The notes below the pieces were generated by a model. The model was not told the DNA's origin and did no database searches. It worked only from the letters and a program-made list of their open reading frames with translations. A DNA stretch of 64,000 nt from Lachnospiraceae bacterium. Its GTDB lineage: Bacteria; Bacillota_A; Clostridia; Lachnospirales; Lachnospiraceae. The position numbers and the translations under genes were made by a program. Positions 25,954 to 33,974 of the stretch are shown here, one piece after another. Where the stretch lies: positions 30,240 to 94,239 of the forward strand of contig JAFWYN010000027.1 of NCBI GenBank assembly GCA_017522685.1, given 5' to 3'. The stretch's first letter is position 1; every line of letters starts with the position of its first letter.

Positions 25954-26481
25954 TTATTCTTCCGGTTCAATCAAACCATATGTATCGCCTTTTCTCTTGT
26001 ATACTACATTTACCTGATCTGTTTCTGCATTACAGAATACATAGAAGCTGTGTCCCAAAAGTTCCATCTGGATACATGCATCTTCAGGATACATAGGCTT
26101 GATATCAAACTTCTTGGTACGAACAATCTTGATTTCATCATCCTGTTCTTCCACTGTCTCGATGAAAGCCTGACTGAAAGAAGCTGCACTCTGCTTCTTA
26201 TCCACGATTTTCTTGCGATACTTCTTCAGCTGTCTTTCAATCACTTCCTCTACCAGGTCAATGGATACATACATATCATTGCTCACCTGCTCAGAACGAA
26301 TAATGCTACCCTTTACAGGTATGGTTACCTCTATCTTTTGTCTCTCCTTTTCTACGCTTAATGTTACATGTACTTCTGTGTCGGGATTAAAATACTTGTC
26401 AAGCTTACTCAGCTTGTCCTCAACTGCGCCCTTTAAACCGGGTGTTAATTCGATATTTTTTCCTACAATAATAAATTTCAT
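25954..26481 (-). CDS. hpf: Ribosome hibernation-promoting factor, long form
   Basis: Binds the 30S subunit and dimerises 70S ribosomes into inactive 100S particles during stress or slow growth. 175 aa, the long HPF form: an N-terminal S30AE domain (MKFIIVGKNIELTPGLKGAVEDKLSKLDKYF, residues 1-100), a variable acidic linker, and the C-terminal dimerisation domain (MYPEDACIQMELLGHSFYVFCNAETDQVNVVYKRKGDTYGLIEP). The start at 26481 is chosen since AAAGGG is 9 nt upstream; the ATG at 26490 is too close to it. A near-consensus promoter lies 35 nt upstream, and a DnaA-box cluster further up. Confidence 0.95.
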   Translation of the reverse strand: MKFIIVGKNIELTPGLKGAVEDKLSKLDKYFNPDTEVHVTLSVEKERQKIEVTIPVKGSIIRSEQVSNDMYVSIDLVEEVIERQLKKYRKKIVDKKQSAASFSQAFIETVEEQDDEIKIVRTKKFDIKPMYPEDACIQMELLGHSFYVFCNAETDQVNVVYKRKGDTYGLIEPEE

Positions 26482-26516
26482 GCAAATCATCCCTTTCCGT
26501 CTTTTATTGTAGATTC

Positions 26517-26545
26517 ATTATAGCATTTTTTATTTCGTTTTGCAA
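26517..26545 (-). promoter_or_regulatory. Promoter of hpf
   Basis: Minus strand -35 TTGCAA (26540-26545), 17-bp spacer, -10 TATAAT (26517-26522) with a TGC extension. A weaker upstream pair uses TTGACA at about 26586-26591. Confidence 0.75.
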
Positions 26546-26696
26546 CAATTTAAGCAATTTTTTATATGTTTTTGACTTCAAAAATGTCAACAGATTTTTT
26601 GTTTTTTTTCGCATATTTCTTAAATTTATGAGAACTATACAAAACAGACGTTCAAAAGGTTACCATAATAATTCTGCCCGATTTACATAAAAAAGC

Positions 26697-26767
26697 TGTG
26701 GATAATGTGTATAACTTCGTGTATAAATCATTTTTTATCGAATTTTGGTTGTTTTGCATGTGGATAA
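26697..26767 (+). promoter_or_regulatory. Cluster of DnaA boxes upstream of hpf
   Basis: Two perfect TGTGGATAA boxes (complement TTATCCACA), at 26697-26705 and 26759-26767, both in the same orientation. Between them are TGTGTATAA (26706-26714, one mismatch, abutting the first) and CGTGTATAA (26718-26726, two mismatches). The surrounding ~350 bp is very AT-rich. No dnaA, dnaN or rpmH is near, so it may be a DnaA-titrating or regulatory site rather than the chromosome origin. Confidence 0.6.
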
Positions 26768-26805
26768 CTATCTACTTATAAACATCAACAAAACTAACGT
26801 TTTTG

Positions 26806-26819
26806 CGTAAACGTTTTCG
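26806..26819. promoter_or_regulatory. Possible catabolite-responsive (cre-like) element
   Basis: Minus strand CGAAAACGTTTACG has the GAAAACGTTTAC core of CcpA sites, with both outer bases off consensus. Located between the DnaA boxes and the NlpC/P60 terminator. Confidence 0.25.
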
Positions 26820-26904
26820 TATTTGTTGAAAATGCACAAGGCACAATTTGTCAATAGTAAAAATGGTCCAAAAAAGATTTTAGACAATTTATGACACAAT
26901 CAAC

Positions 26905-26935
26905 AAGAGGACAATTTTCTTCAAATTGTCCTCTT
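26905..26935 (-). terminator. Hairpin after the NlpC/P60 gene
   Basis: AAGAGGACAATTT (26905-26917) and AAATTGTCCTCTT (26923-26935) form a 13-bp perfect stem with a 5-nt loop, 8 nt downstream of the stop at 26943. The trailing sequence is only moderately T-rich. Confidence 0.65.
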
Positions 26936-26942
26936 ACGCCTC

Positions 26943-28055
26943 TTAAAAAATTCTTCTGATTGCCAATATCTTACGATATGCCGCCTTGGAAACCTTTATA
27001 CCATCCTTCTCGTTGGATGCATGAACAATCATACCATCGCCGATATAAAGTGCCACATGTCCGGAATAGCAAATCAAATCTCCGGGCAATGCATTTTCCA
27101 GACCGTTCACTGCGTATCCCTGCTTTCTGTCCGCTGCAGATGAATGAGGCAGGCTTACACCAAACTCTTCATACACCTTCATGACAAATCCGGAACAATC
27201 CACACCATTTGTAAGGCTGGTACCGCCCCACACATAGGGATTGCCTATAAACTGTACCGCGTATTCCGCTACAGCAATACCCATCTCATTTTCATCGGTT
27301 ACTTCTACCGTATCAATAATCTTCAGTGCTGCGCGGGTTCTGGCTTCTTCACTCTCCTGACGTTCCTTCGCCAATCGCTCCTTTTCTTCCTCCTTGGTCT
27401 CCGCACGAATAAAATCTGTATATACCTTCACAAATTCACGGGATACCCAGCCGTAGCCTTCTTCAATATCCACCTTCACCCATTCATCGGTCTCTTCCAG
27501 AACCATCAGTTCATCCTCACCGACCACCATACCGATTACGGCAGCTTCCGAGTCCGCTTCTTCACGAACCAACAGTCTCTCGGATTTCACCTTCGCCATA
27601 CGGGTTCCTACTTCCTCCGCAAGTGCTAAGGCTTCCTCACCCGTCGCACACAAATCCGCTTTTACAAAACCGGTCACATTACCGGATTTAATTTCATACC
27701 AACCGTCCTGTTCAGACAAAATGGTACCGGCCGCATTCTTATAAAACTTGCCCACAACCTTGCCCTTCTGTGCAGCTGTTTCTCTTACATTTATGTAATC
27801 CTTGGCTATGGAAATTACCAGATTCTCCAGATTTTCCTCTTCTTCAGATTCTTCGATTTCCTCCGGTTCTGCCACCTTCGGGGAAACCACCTGCTCCACA
27901 CCACTCTCTTCCACACCTTCCGACAATACCACGCTGATACCGCTGCCGGGGAATATAGAAGAGATTCCTGCCGCCTGTGTCTGCATTTCAAATGAACCGA
28001 AACAAAGAATCAAAGATAATGTAATTGCCAAGCCTTTAGTGAATCTTTTCAGCAT
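26943..28055 (-). CDS. Secreted NlpC/P60 endopeptidase with bacterial SH3 domains
   Basis: 370-aa peptidoglycan hydrolase that cleaves stem peptides. Signal peptide to about residue 29 (SFEMQTQAA), acidic linker, two SH3b domains (residues ~80-140 and ~150-215) that bind the wall, a Glu/Arg-rich helical spacer, then NlpC/P60 at ~255-370. Catalytic Cys287 (GVDCSGF), His333 (GHVALYIGDG) and His345 (VHASN) are present. GGAGG lies 4 nt upstream of the ATG and a near-perfect promoter 45 nt upstream. Monocistronic. Confidence 0.92.
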   Translation of the reverse strand: MLKRFTKGLAITLSLILCFGSFEMQTQAAGISSIFPGSGISVVLSEGVEESGVEQVVSPKVAEPEEIEESEEEENLENLVISIAKDYINVRETAAQKGKVVGKFYKNAAGTILSEQDGWYEIKSGNVTGFVKADLCATGEEALALAEEVGTRMAKVKSERLLVREEADSEAAVIGMVVGEDELMVLEETDEWVKVDIEEGYGWVSREFVKVYTDFIRAETKEEEKERLAKERQESEEARTRAALKIIDTVEVTDENEMGIAVAEYAVQFIGNPYVWGGTSLTNGVDCSGFVMKVYEEFGVSLPHSSAADRKQGYAVNGLENALPGDLICYSGHVALYIGDGMIVHASNEKDGIKVSKAAYRKILAIRRIF

Positions 28056-28097
28056 AACGCCTCCAATTTATTACAACTTTGTTACAACTTAAGCAAT

Positions 28098-28126
28098 ACT
28101 ATATCATCAGAAAGCGTTTTTGTCAA
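28098..28126 (-). promoter_or_regulatory. Promoter of the NlpC/P60 gene
   Basis: Minus strand -35 TTGACA (28121-28126), 17-bp spacer, -10 TATAGT (28098-28103). The leader contains two GTTGTAA copies. Confidence 0.8.
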
Positions 28127-28132
28127 GTTTCG

Positions 28133-28178
28133 AAAAAGAAAAAAGAGTGGCAAAACCCACGTTTTTACGCACTCTTTT
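28133..28178 (-). terminator. Terminator of trxB
   Basis: AAAAGAGTG (28141-28149) pairs with CACTCTTTT (28170-28178); on the minus strand the stem ends in TTTTTTCTTTTT. About 30 nt after the trxB stop. Confidence 0.7.
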
Positions 28179-28205
28179 GACTTTTTACAATCCATTAATA
28201 TTTTG

Positions 28206-29129
28206 TTAATATTTTAATTTCAGTTGCCCCACATAGGTTGCTGCACTGATAGCCGCATTCCCTCCGTCGGAAACCGCTGTAATAATCTGACGCAAATGCT
28301 TAGTCCGTGCATCTCCCGCCACGAAGATACCGGGTATATTTGAAATACCTTCTTCGCCGGCTTTGATATAGCCTCTTTCATCCTTCTCCACAAAATCCGG
28401 CACCCAATCGGTATTAGGATTCATACCCACTGCAACAAATACCCCAGCCACCGGCATCTGCTTCTTAGCGCCAGTCTTCTTATCCCAAAGCACCAACTCC
28501 TGTACCTGCTCTTCACCACAGATTTCCTCCACTGTGTGAGAATAAAGAATTTCCACATTTTCCAAGGACTTCAGCTGCTTCTGTAAAATCATGGCTCCAC
28601 GGAACTCATCCCTTCGATGTATCACATACACCTTATCGCAATATCTTGCCAGAAAGGCTGCGTCCTCCAATGCCACATCACCGCCACCTACCACGGCTAC
28701 GACCTTTCCTTTAAAGAAAGCACCATCGCAGGTAGCACAGTAGGATACCCCTCTGCCGGAAAGCTTCTCTTCTCCGGGCACTCCCAGCTTGGCATGCTCT
28801 GCACCCATTGCCAGAATCACGGCATGGGCTTCATAATTTCCCGAAGTCGTATGCACGGTTTTCACCTCACCATCCGAAAGCCCGGTCACCTCTCCTTCTG
28901 CAAAAGCTACCTCCAGCTTATCCGCATGGGCACGAAACTGCATGCCCATATCGAAACCGTTTATCCCCGGCAGCCCCAGATAATTGTCCACCTCGTAAGT
29001 ATTCAACACCTGTCCGCCGCTCATATAATTCTTTTCTATTACCAAGGTTTCCAAGCCTGCTCTCTTCGCATATACTGCTGCCGAAAGTCCCGCAGGACCG
29101 GAACCGATGATGATTAAGTCGTAAACCAT
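28206..29129 (-). CDS. trxB: Thioredoxin reductase
   Basis: NADPH-dependent flavoenzyme that reduces thioredoxin. 307 aa from MVYDLIIIGSGPAGLSAAVY. FAD motif GSGPAG at residues 9-14, redox pair Cys131-ATC134 (SYCATCDGAFF), NADPH motif VVGGGDVALEDA and the C-terminal FAD segment IPGIFVAGDARTKHLRQIITAVSDGG. The start at 29129 has AGAGG 7 nt upstream; the frame extending to 29186 is considered non-coding leader. Stands alone with its own terminator. Confidence 0.93.
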   Translation of the reverse strand: MVYDLIIIGSGPAGLSAAVYAKRAGLETLVIEKNYMSGGQVLNTYEVDNYLGLPGINGFDMGMQFRAHADKLEVAFAEGEVTGLSDGEVKTVHTTSGNYEAHAVILAMGAEHAKLGVPGEEKLSGRGVSYCATCDGAFFKGKVVAVVGGGDVALEDAAFLARYCDKVYVIHRRDEFRGAMILQKQLKSLENVEILYSHTVEEICGEEQVQELVLWDKKTGAKKQMPVAGVFVAVGMNPNTDWVPDFVEKDERGYIKAGEEGISNIPGIFVAGDARTKHLRQIITAVSDGGNAAISAATYVGQLKLKY

Positions 29130-29370
29130 AATGTACCTCTTTCCTGGGTTATCAATTACCCGCTGTTTGTTCTTATATTGTATCAATTTTTGTCATCCAA
29201 TTCAAGGGTTGATGAAAGCCGGCATTTTCTCCCGAAATTCTTCAGCATAGTACAGCCAATTCCTTTTCTCCATGGCAGCTTTCTTTTTCCTGTCTTCTAT
29301 TTACAAGCAACCTGCTTTTATGCTATGGTTTAATTGTATTTTCAGAATGGCGTGGCAGACATTAAATACA

Positions 29371-29463
29371 TTTTGGGCATATAGAAATTTTTCAGTCCAA
29401 AATACCCACAAAAACACCTGAAATGTGGGTATTTTAAAATACTTTTTCCTTATATGTCCAAAA
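29371..29463. mobile_element. MITE-like palindromic element, 93 bp
   Basis: Terminal inverted repeats TTTTGGGCATATAG (29371-29384) and TTATATGTCCAAAA (29450-29463), 12 of 14 matching, enclose a perfect 11-bp hairpin AAAATACCCAC/GTGGGTATTTT (29399-29435). Related motifs recur at 35041-35304. No transposase nearby, no clear target duplication checked. Could equally be a regulatory palindrome family. Confidence 0.45.
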
Positions 29464-29628
29464 CGCCTCTGTTTTGACTTGAAATAAGAGAAATTCCCTT
29501 GATTTTTGGATATTTTTAGAAGAAAAATCTGTATATACCCAATCTGCCTAATAGCGAGGTATAGTTCAATCAAGTTTTGTACATTCTGAAAAACTCATTT
29601 GTATAACACAGAACAGAAAGGGTTTCCC

Positions 29629-30348
29629 ATGAACAAGACCGCACTGATTACCGGTGCCTCCAGAGGTATCGGCAAAGCAATTGCAAAAGAATTTGCCGCA
29701 CAAGGATATGATTTGTATCTGACCTGTATTTCATCCATAGAAGCTTTAAAAGAATATGCTTTAGAGCTGGAACAGACTTACGGCATACACTGTCTTGCCC
29801 TTCAGGCAGATATGGGTTGCTACGAAGAAGTGGCAAAGGTTTATGAACAGATTCCTGCACTGGACGTACTGGTGAATAATGCCGGCATCTCCTATGTAGG
29901 ACTTTTATCCGACATGACACCTGAAGAATGGCACAAGGTCATGCACACCAATCTGGATGCCTGCTTTTATACCGCTAAGTTGGCCATCCCACTGATGCTT
30001 CAAAAACACAGCGGACGCATCATTAACATCAGCTCTGTCTGGGGCAATGTAGGTGCTTCCATGGAGGTAGCTTACTCTGCTTCCAAGGGTGGTGTGAATA
30101 CCTTCACCAAGGCTTTGGCCAAGGAACTGGCACCCAGCAATATTCAGGTCAACTCAATAGCCTGTGGACTGATTGATACGGATATGAATAAATGCTTTTC
30201 TCCCGAAGATTTGGAAGCGGTGACTGAAGAAATCCCTGCGGACCGCATGGGCAGCCCCGAGGAAATCGCCAAGTTAGCATACCAACTGGCTACTGCCCCT
30301 ACTTATCTGACCGGACAGATTATTACAATAGACGGAGGCTGGACCTAA
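29629..30348 (+). CDS. Short-chain dehydrogenase/reductase (FabG-like)
   Basis: NAD(P)-dependent SDR, 239 aa from MNKTALITGASRGIG. Cofactor motif TGASRGIG at residues 8-15, NNAGIS, the catalytic Ser in INISSVWG, the YSASKGG Tyr/Lys pair, and the closing QIITIDGGWT. Closest in look to FabG-type 3-oxoacyl-ACP reductases and YmfI, but it is not in a fatty-acid operon, so substrate is open. AAAGGG sits 8 nt before the ATG; an upstream ATG at 29599 is less suitable. One of few plus-strand genes, it converges on the TPR/DUF4037 gene and overlaps its stop by 4 bases. Confidence 0.88.
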   Translation: MNKTALITGASRGIGKAIAKEFAAQGYDLYLTCISSIEALKEYALELEQTYGIHCLALQADMGCYEEVAKVYEQIPALDVLVNNAGISYVGLLSDMTPEEWHKVMHTNLDACFYTAKLAIPLMLQKHSGRIINISSVWGNVGASMEVAYSASKGGVNTFTKALAKELAPSNIQVNSIACGLIDTDMNKCFSPEDLEAVTEEIPADRMGSPEEIAKLAYQLATAPTYLTGQIITIDGGWT

Positions 30349-30359
30349 AGTCCAGCCTC
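30335..30359. terminator. Shared hairpin over two convergent stop codons
   Basis: GAGGCTGGAC and GTCCAGCCTC form a perfect 10-bp stem with loop CTAAA; the two stop codons overlap in the loop (CTAA). There is no U-tract on either side, so it may be a weak bidirectional terminator or an RNA end stabiliser. Confidence 0.55.
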
Positions 30360-32750
30360 TGCTTCATCTAATCCTTCATAACCGTACATCCATACGGACT
30401 CTTCCATAATATCTCTTGCCACATTCTTGCCGGCTCTTGCATACTCCACGATGTATCGTGCATACAGCTCCAGCATCTTATCCGAATAGGTACTAAGCTC
30501 CCCACGCAAATAGGTCTCATAGGAGGTATTCCACAAATGGTCCTCATAGGTATGAATGCTGCGGGCATTGCCTGCCAGCTTAGGATACTTCGCCGCAAAC
30601 TCCTCCATCCACTGCACCTGCAAAGCCACTATTTCCTCTATAATCTGCTTCTTCTGTTGCGAAATAACCGGGAAATGGTCCTTGATTTTCTCATACTCAG
30701 AGGGTGCAGTACTTTCCATCATTCTGCCGTACTTTTCTTCTATGAGATTGTGTCCCTTGGCAAGCTCCCTGTCAAAATCATAGGCATACTGTAACAGCAT
30801 GGTCTGATTCCAGGTCAGGTACTGGCTCTTTCGCATGATGGAAAAGGTAAACCAATCATCCTGACAATCCGCACGGCCGCCCTGATTCTTCACCTTATCA
30901 AAAGCCTCAAACTCCTTCCTCGCAATCAGCTCCGCCAGTTCCTCTTTGGTCTTCTCCACTCGTCCTGCCTTGTAAAGCAGTTCCCCCACGTGCTCCTGCA
31001 GGAAAGGATTTACATCGCTGATCAAATCCTTCCTGTATAGTAAGTTAGCTATTTTTTCGCCGATGACTTCTATCTGTGCCTCTTTGCCGACCTTCGGTTG
31101 CAAAAGCAGCTGCTCCAACAAGCCCCAAAGTTCTCCAAACTCCTGCTCCTTTCGAAGACCTGCCCAAAGCCATTTGTCATGGGGTGCATATTCGCCTGCG
31201 ATCAAATATAGGATTTTCAAGGCTTCCTTCACACCGTCGGATAATATCATCTGCCCTGAAGCTTTATCGCCTCTCTTTATCATCCGTCCGTAATTGTATT
31301 GCAAATTCTGGGAAAACTTAGCCACCGACTCTGCCAGCTCCAAATAGCGTAGTCTTTGCGGATAACCGGTCTGCAACCTGTTTCTTATGGTGGTGAAGAT
31401 TCCTTCTTTGTCACAAAACACCTCACCGTTTACCGCTGCTGCCAGACGGTGCTTGGAAATCTCTGCCCAGCGAAAACCATTCCGTTTCTCGTCATCACCG
31501 GCCTCCCCGGTGCCGGCCTCGCACAAAGCATTCCAATCCTTGGGACAATTCTCCTTCCCCAGCAAGCTCTCATAAAACGCATGAATACGTTGTACGCCTC
31601 TTCTGCCCCGTCCCTGCCGGGATTCCTTGTACACAAATCCTTTATATTCCTTAGGCAGGCTCACGTAAGTCTCCTGCAATGCTTCTCCGATTTCTTCATA
31701 GGTCTCATCACTGACCCACATGCAAAAACCGGGGCCCCAGTCATGATCCGTGGAAAAGGCATCGTCAAAGCCGAAACAATCCGATCCCTCTCCTACCAAT
31801 CCCACTGCGATTTTGTCTGCGTACTGCGGGAAGTTTTCTTCTATCATGGGCTTTCCGTAGGTTTCGTAATATTCCCTGCAAAGTGCAAGCCCATTCACAA
31901 AGGAATCTATCGAAACTTTTTCTGCCGGTGCCTCGTCGCTCATCTCCTGCGCTCCGTTCTGCAAAGCATGTAATTCCTTGCAAAGTCCGGCATTCTCCGC
32001 CATCCGAAAATAATACTCGTTCCGGCCCAGATGGGCTTCAATCCCCTCCATAGCCTTTACGAAATATTCTTCCGCCTTTTCATACTCCTTCTTCTGGAAA
32101 TAGTAAGTCCCCAAAGAAGAAAGTGCCGCACAGTAATGAGTATCCTTGATGTCATACTTCTCAAATAGTAATATGGCTCCCGTGAAATACTGACGGGCCT
32201 CCTCATCCTGCTTTAGCTGTAAGCAGGTATTGGCCAGATTGGTATAAGTCACCGCCTGTTCAAAGATGGTGTCCTTCTTTCGCACCACGATTTTCAGTGC
32301 CTTCAGCAAAGCCTCCTTAGCCAAATCAAAGCGTCCCATCTCCTGATACAGCAGGCTGATATTATTGTGCAGACTGGCCCAAAGCATGTCATCTTCCTGT
32401 ATCAGTTCCTCATAAATTGCCGCCACTTGACCGTACTTTTCCAAAGAATCCTCCAAGCGCCCGCCTGCTCTGTATGCATTGGCGATATTTAAGAGTGTGG
32501 TTCCATGGTGCAAAGTACCTTCCAAACCTAAGTTTTGCAGGATTTCCTGCACGTCATCTGCATATTGGTAGGACCGTTTTACTTGGCTGGTCTCCCTACA
32601 ATACCCGATTAGCTCGTTTAAAATAGGCACTGCATCCAAAAAATATTGATTTTCATAGGCCTCCGCCAAAGCCTGCTCCAAAAGCTTCTCCGCCTCCGGG
32701 CCTCTGTTTTCTGCAAATAATCTGTCAATCTGTTCTGTCAGGTTGTCCAT
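30345..32750 (-). CDS. TPR-repeat protein with DUF4037 (nucleotidyltransferase-like) domain
   Basis: 801 aa, cytoplasmic. The first ~260 residues are tetratricopeptide repeats (for example TTLLNIANAYRAGGRLEDSLEKY, YFQKKEYEKAEEYFVKAM), a protein-protein interaction solenoid. From ~285 a DUF4037 region contains GLVGEGSDCFGFDDAFSTDHDWGPGF, a GS-x-D-type motif of the DNA polymerase beta-like nucleotidyltransferase fold. The rest is helical. A C-terminal part (MRKSQYLTWNQTMLLQYAYDFDR) resembles DUF4125, found with DUF4037. Function unestablished; a nucleotide transfer regulated by TPR contacts is inference. Confidence 0.78.
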   Translation of the reverse strand: MDNLTEQIDRLFAENRGPEAEKLLEQALAEAYENQYFLDAVPILNELIGYCRETSQVKRSYQYADDVQEILQNLGLEGTLHHGTTLLNIANAYRAGGRLEDSLEKYGQVAAIYEELIQEDDMLWASLHNNISLLYQEMGRFDLAKEALLKALKIVVRKKDTIFEQAVTYTNLANTCLQLKQDEEARQYFTGAILLFEKYDIKDTHYCAALSSLGTYYFQKKEYEKAEEYFVKAMEGIEAHLGRNEYYFRMAENAGLCKELHALQNGAQEMSDEAPAEKVSIDSFVNGLALCREYYETYGKPMIEENFPQYADKIAVGLVGEGSDCFGFDDAFSTDHDWGPGFCMWVSDETYEEIGEALQETYVSLPKEYKGFVYKESRQGRGRRGVQRIHAFYESLLGKENCPKDWNALCEAGTGEAGDDEKRNGFRWAEISKHRLAAAVNGEVFCDKEGIFTTIRNRLQTGYPQRLRYLELAESVAKFSQNLQYNYGRMIKRGDKASGQMILSDGVKEALKILYLIAGEYAPHDKWLWAGLRKEQEFGELWGLLEQLLLQPKVGKEAQIEVIGEKIANLLYRKDLISDVNPFLQEHVGELLYKAGRVEKTKEELAELIARKEFEAFDKVKNQGGRADCQDDWFTFSIMRKSQYLTWNQTMLLQYAYDFDRELAKGHNLIEEKYGRMMESTAPSEYEKIKDHFPVISQQKKQIIEEIVALQVQWMEEFAAKYPKLAGNARSIHTYEDHLWNTSYETYLRGELSTYSDKMLELYARYIVEYARAGKNVARDIMEESVWMYGYEGLDEAEAGL

Positions 32751-32768
32751 TTATGTTCTCCTGCTAAC

Positions 32769-33617
32769 TTATTTCTTATCCTTTTTCTTCTTCATTCCAA
32801 ATAAAGCTCCTCCGGTGGCGCCGCATACACCCAACACCAGGCATATGATTAATCCCACGGTACCACTGTCTGCAGATGGTACAATCCGCTCTTCCTCCAC
32901 AGCAGTTGCTTCTTCCGAAACAGATTCCGCCTCCGAATTAGATTCTTCTGTAACCGCCTGGGGTGTCCTTACCGGCGCCTCCTCAGGATACAGGGCACTA
33001 TAATCTGCGACAGGTTCATCCAGGCATACCCACTTATTTCTGATACCACGGTAATAGCCGATATAGCCCCATTTATGCCCCCCTTCATCCACAAAGGTTT
33101 TGCCACACTGGGGCATATCTGCTACCGTTTCCGGCATGGGCACTTCCATATAGGTTTCCGCTCCCGGATAATCCCAAAAATAAACACCGGTGCCAACATA
33201 GTCTTCGGGAATGGTTGCCGTTTCTTCCACAATGCTCTCGCCAAACTCCTCTTCAAAGCAAATGTAATCATACACCACATCCATATATTCCATAGGTACC
33301 CAGCCGGTTTCATTGGTTTCCCAATTATTATTCATTCCCCAAACAATACCCATTTCATCCGTCCATGTGTAATAAATATTTGCCACATGTCCGTTTTCCC
33401 AGGTGGTCACCACGGAAGGATTCTCCGGGCTCTTATACACGATTACCTTGTCCTCCGGGCCGTCCGCCGTATAGTTTCGATTCACCAGCTGACAGCTTTC
33501 CCTGTATTTGTCATAAAAATCATCATTATAAGGCTCCCAAATCACATCCGCACTTACGGGAAGCACAAATATCATCCAACATAATATAACCGTTAAAATA
33601 CGCATCGCCTTTTTCAC
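32769..33617 (-). CDS. Membrane-anchored surface protein, SH3-like
   Basis: 282 aa from a GTG start (VKKAMRILTVIL..., GGGAGG 5 nt upstream) that overlaps the stop of the preceding gene as GTGA. Signal peptide to about residue 24, an extracellular beta-rich part with Trp/Tyr-rich segments (NIYYTWTDEMGIVWGMNNNWETNETGWVPMEYMDVVYD), reminiscent of an SH3-type fold with a GWVP signature, an acidic Ser/Glu linker, then a C-terminal membrane helix (GTVGLIICLVLGVCGATGGALFGM) and KKKKDKK. Family in clostridia of unknown role. Third gene of the operon with the MFS-type and small membrane protein genes. Confidence 0.72.
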   Translation of the reverse strand: MKKAMRILTVILCWMIFVLPVSADVIWEPYNDDFYDKYRESCQLVNRNYTADGPEDKVIVYKSPENPSVVTTWENGHVANIYYTWTDEMGIVWGMNNNWETNETGWVPMEYMDVVYDYICFEEEFGESIVEETATIPEDYVGTGVYFWDYPGAETYMEVPMPETVADMPQCGKTFVDEGGHKWGYIGYYRGIRNKWVCLDEPVADYSALYPEEAPVRTPQAVTEESNSEAESVSEEATAVEEERIVPSADSGTVGLIICLVLGVCGATGGALFGMKKKKDKK

Positions 33618-33961
33618 ATTAACCTCCCTATTCCCCAAGACAATACATTGGCTACGATGGCCAATCCTATAGGTCTTGGTATCCGAAATCTGTCATCCTC
33701 AGCAAATCTTCTGTAAATATATGCCTCCACTATTATCACTGCCAGCTCAATTATGACCTGCACCGGCAGGGAATGGGCCCCTGCATATATCTGATATAAC
33801 CAATATACCAGCACTGCCAAGGGATTTGTCAATACATTTACCAGCAGAACCAGCAAAAAATTTTTCTTCCCTCTAATGCCCCACAAAAAGGCTATTATCC
33901 CTTCTACCACCAGGGTCAAAAGTAGGGAAATTCCAAACATCCGCAACAAATAAATAATCAT
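33614..33961 (-). CDS. Small integral membrane protein, unknown
   Basis: 115 aa with about four hydrophobic helices (residues ~4-28, 33-60, 65-85, 97-113). The RRFAEDDRFRIPRPIGLA loop is the most polar segment. No recognised family. It overlaps the downstream surface protein gene by 4 bases and lies 13 bp after the MFS-type gene, so the three act as a unit. Confidence 0.7.
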   Translation of the reverse strand: MIIYLLRMFGISLLLTLVVEGIIAFLWGIRGKKNFLLVLLVNVLTNPLAVLVYWLYQIYAGAHSLPVQVIIELAVIIVEAYIYRRFAEDDRFRIPRPIGLAIVANVLSWGIGRLM

Positions 33962-33974
33962 ACCCGTTTACCAT

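Noticed and set aside
26491..26942. Chromosomal replication origin (oriC)
   Set aside because: DnaA boxes are present, but the usual neighbours (dnaA, dnaN, recF, rpmH, gidA) are absent and there is no visible change of gene orientation, so only a DnaA-box cluster is claimed.
29301..29573. 90-aa minus-strand open frame
   Set aside because: It overlaps the inverted-repeat element and has no recognisable domain or good ribosome binding site; composition reflects AT-rich spacer DNA.
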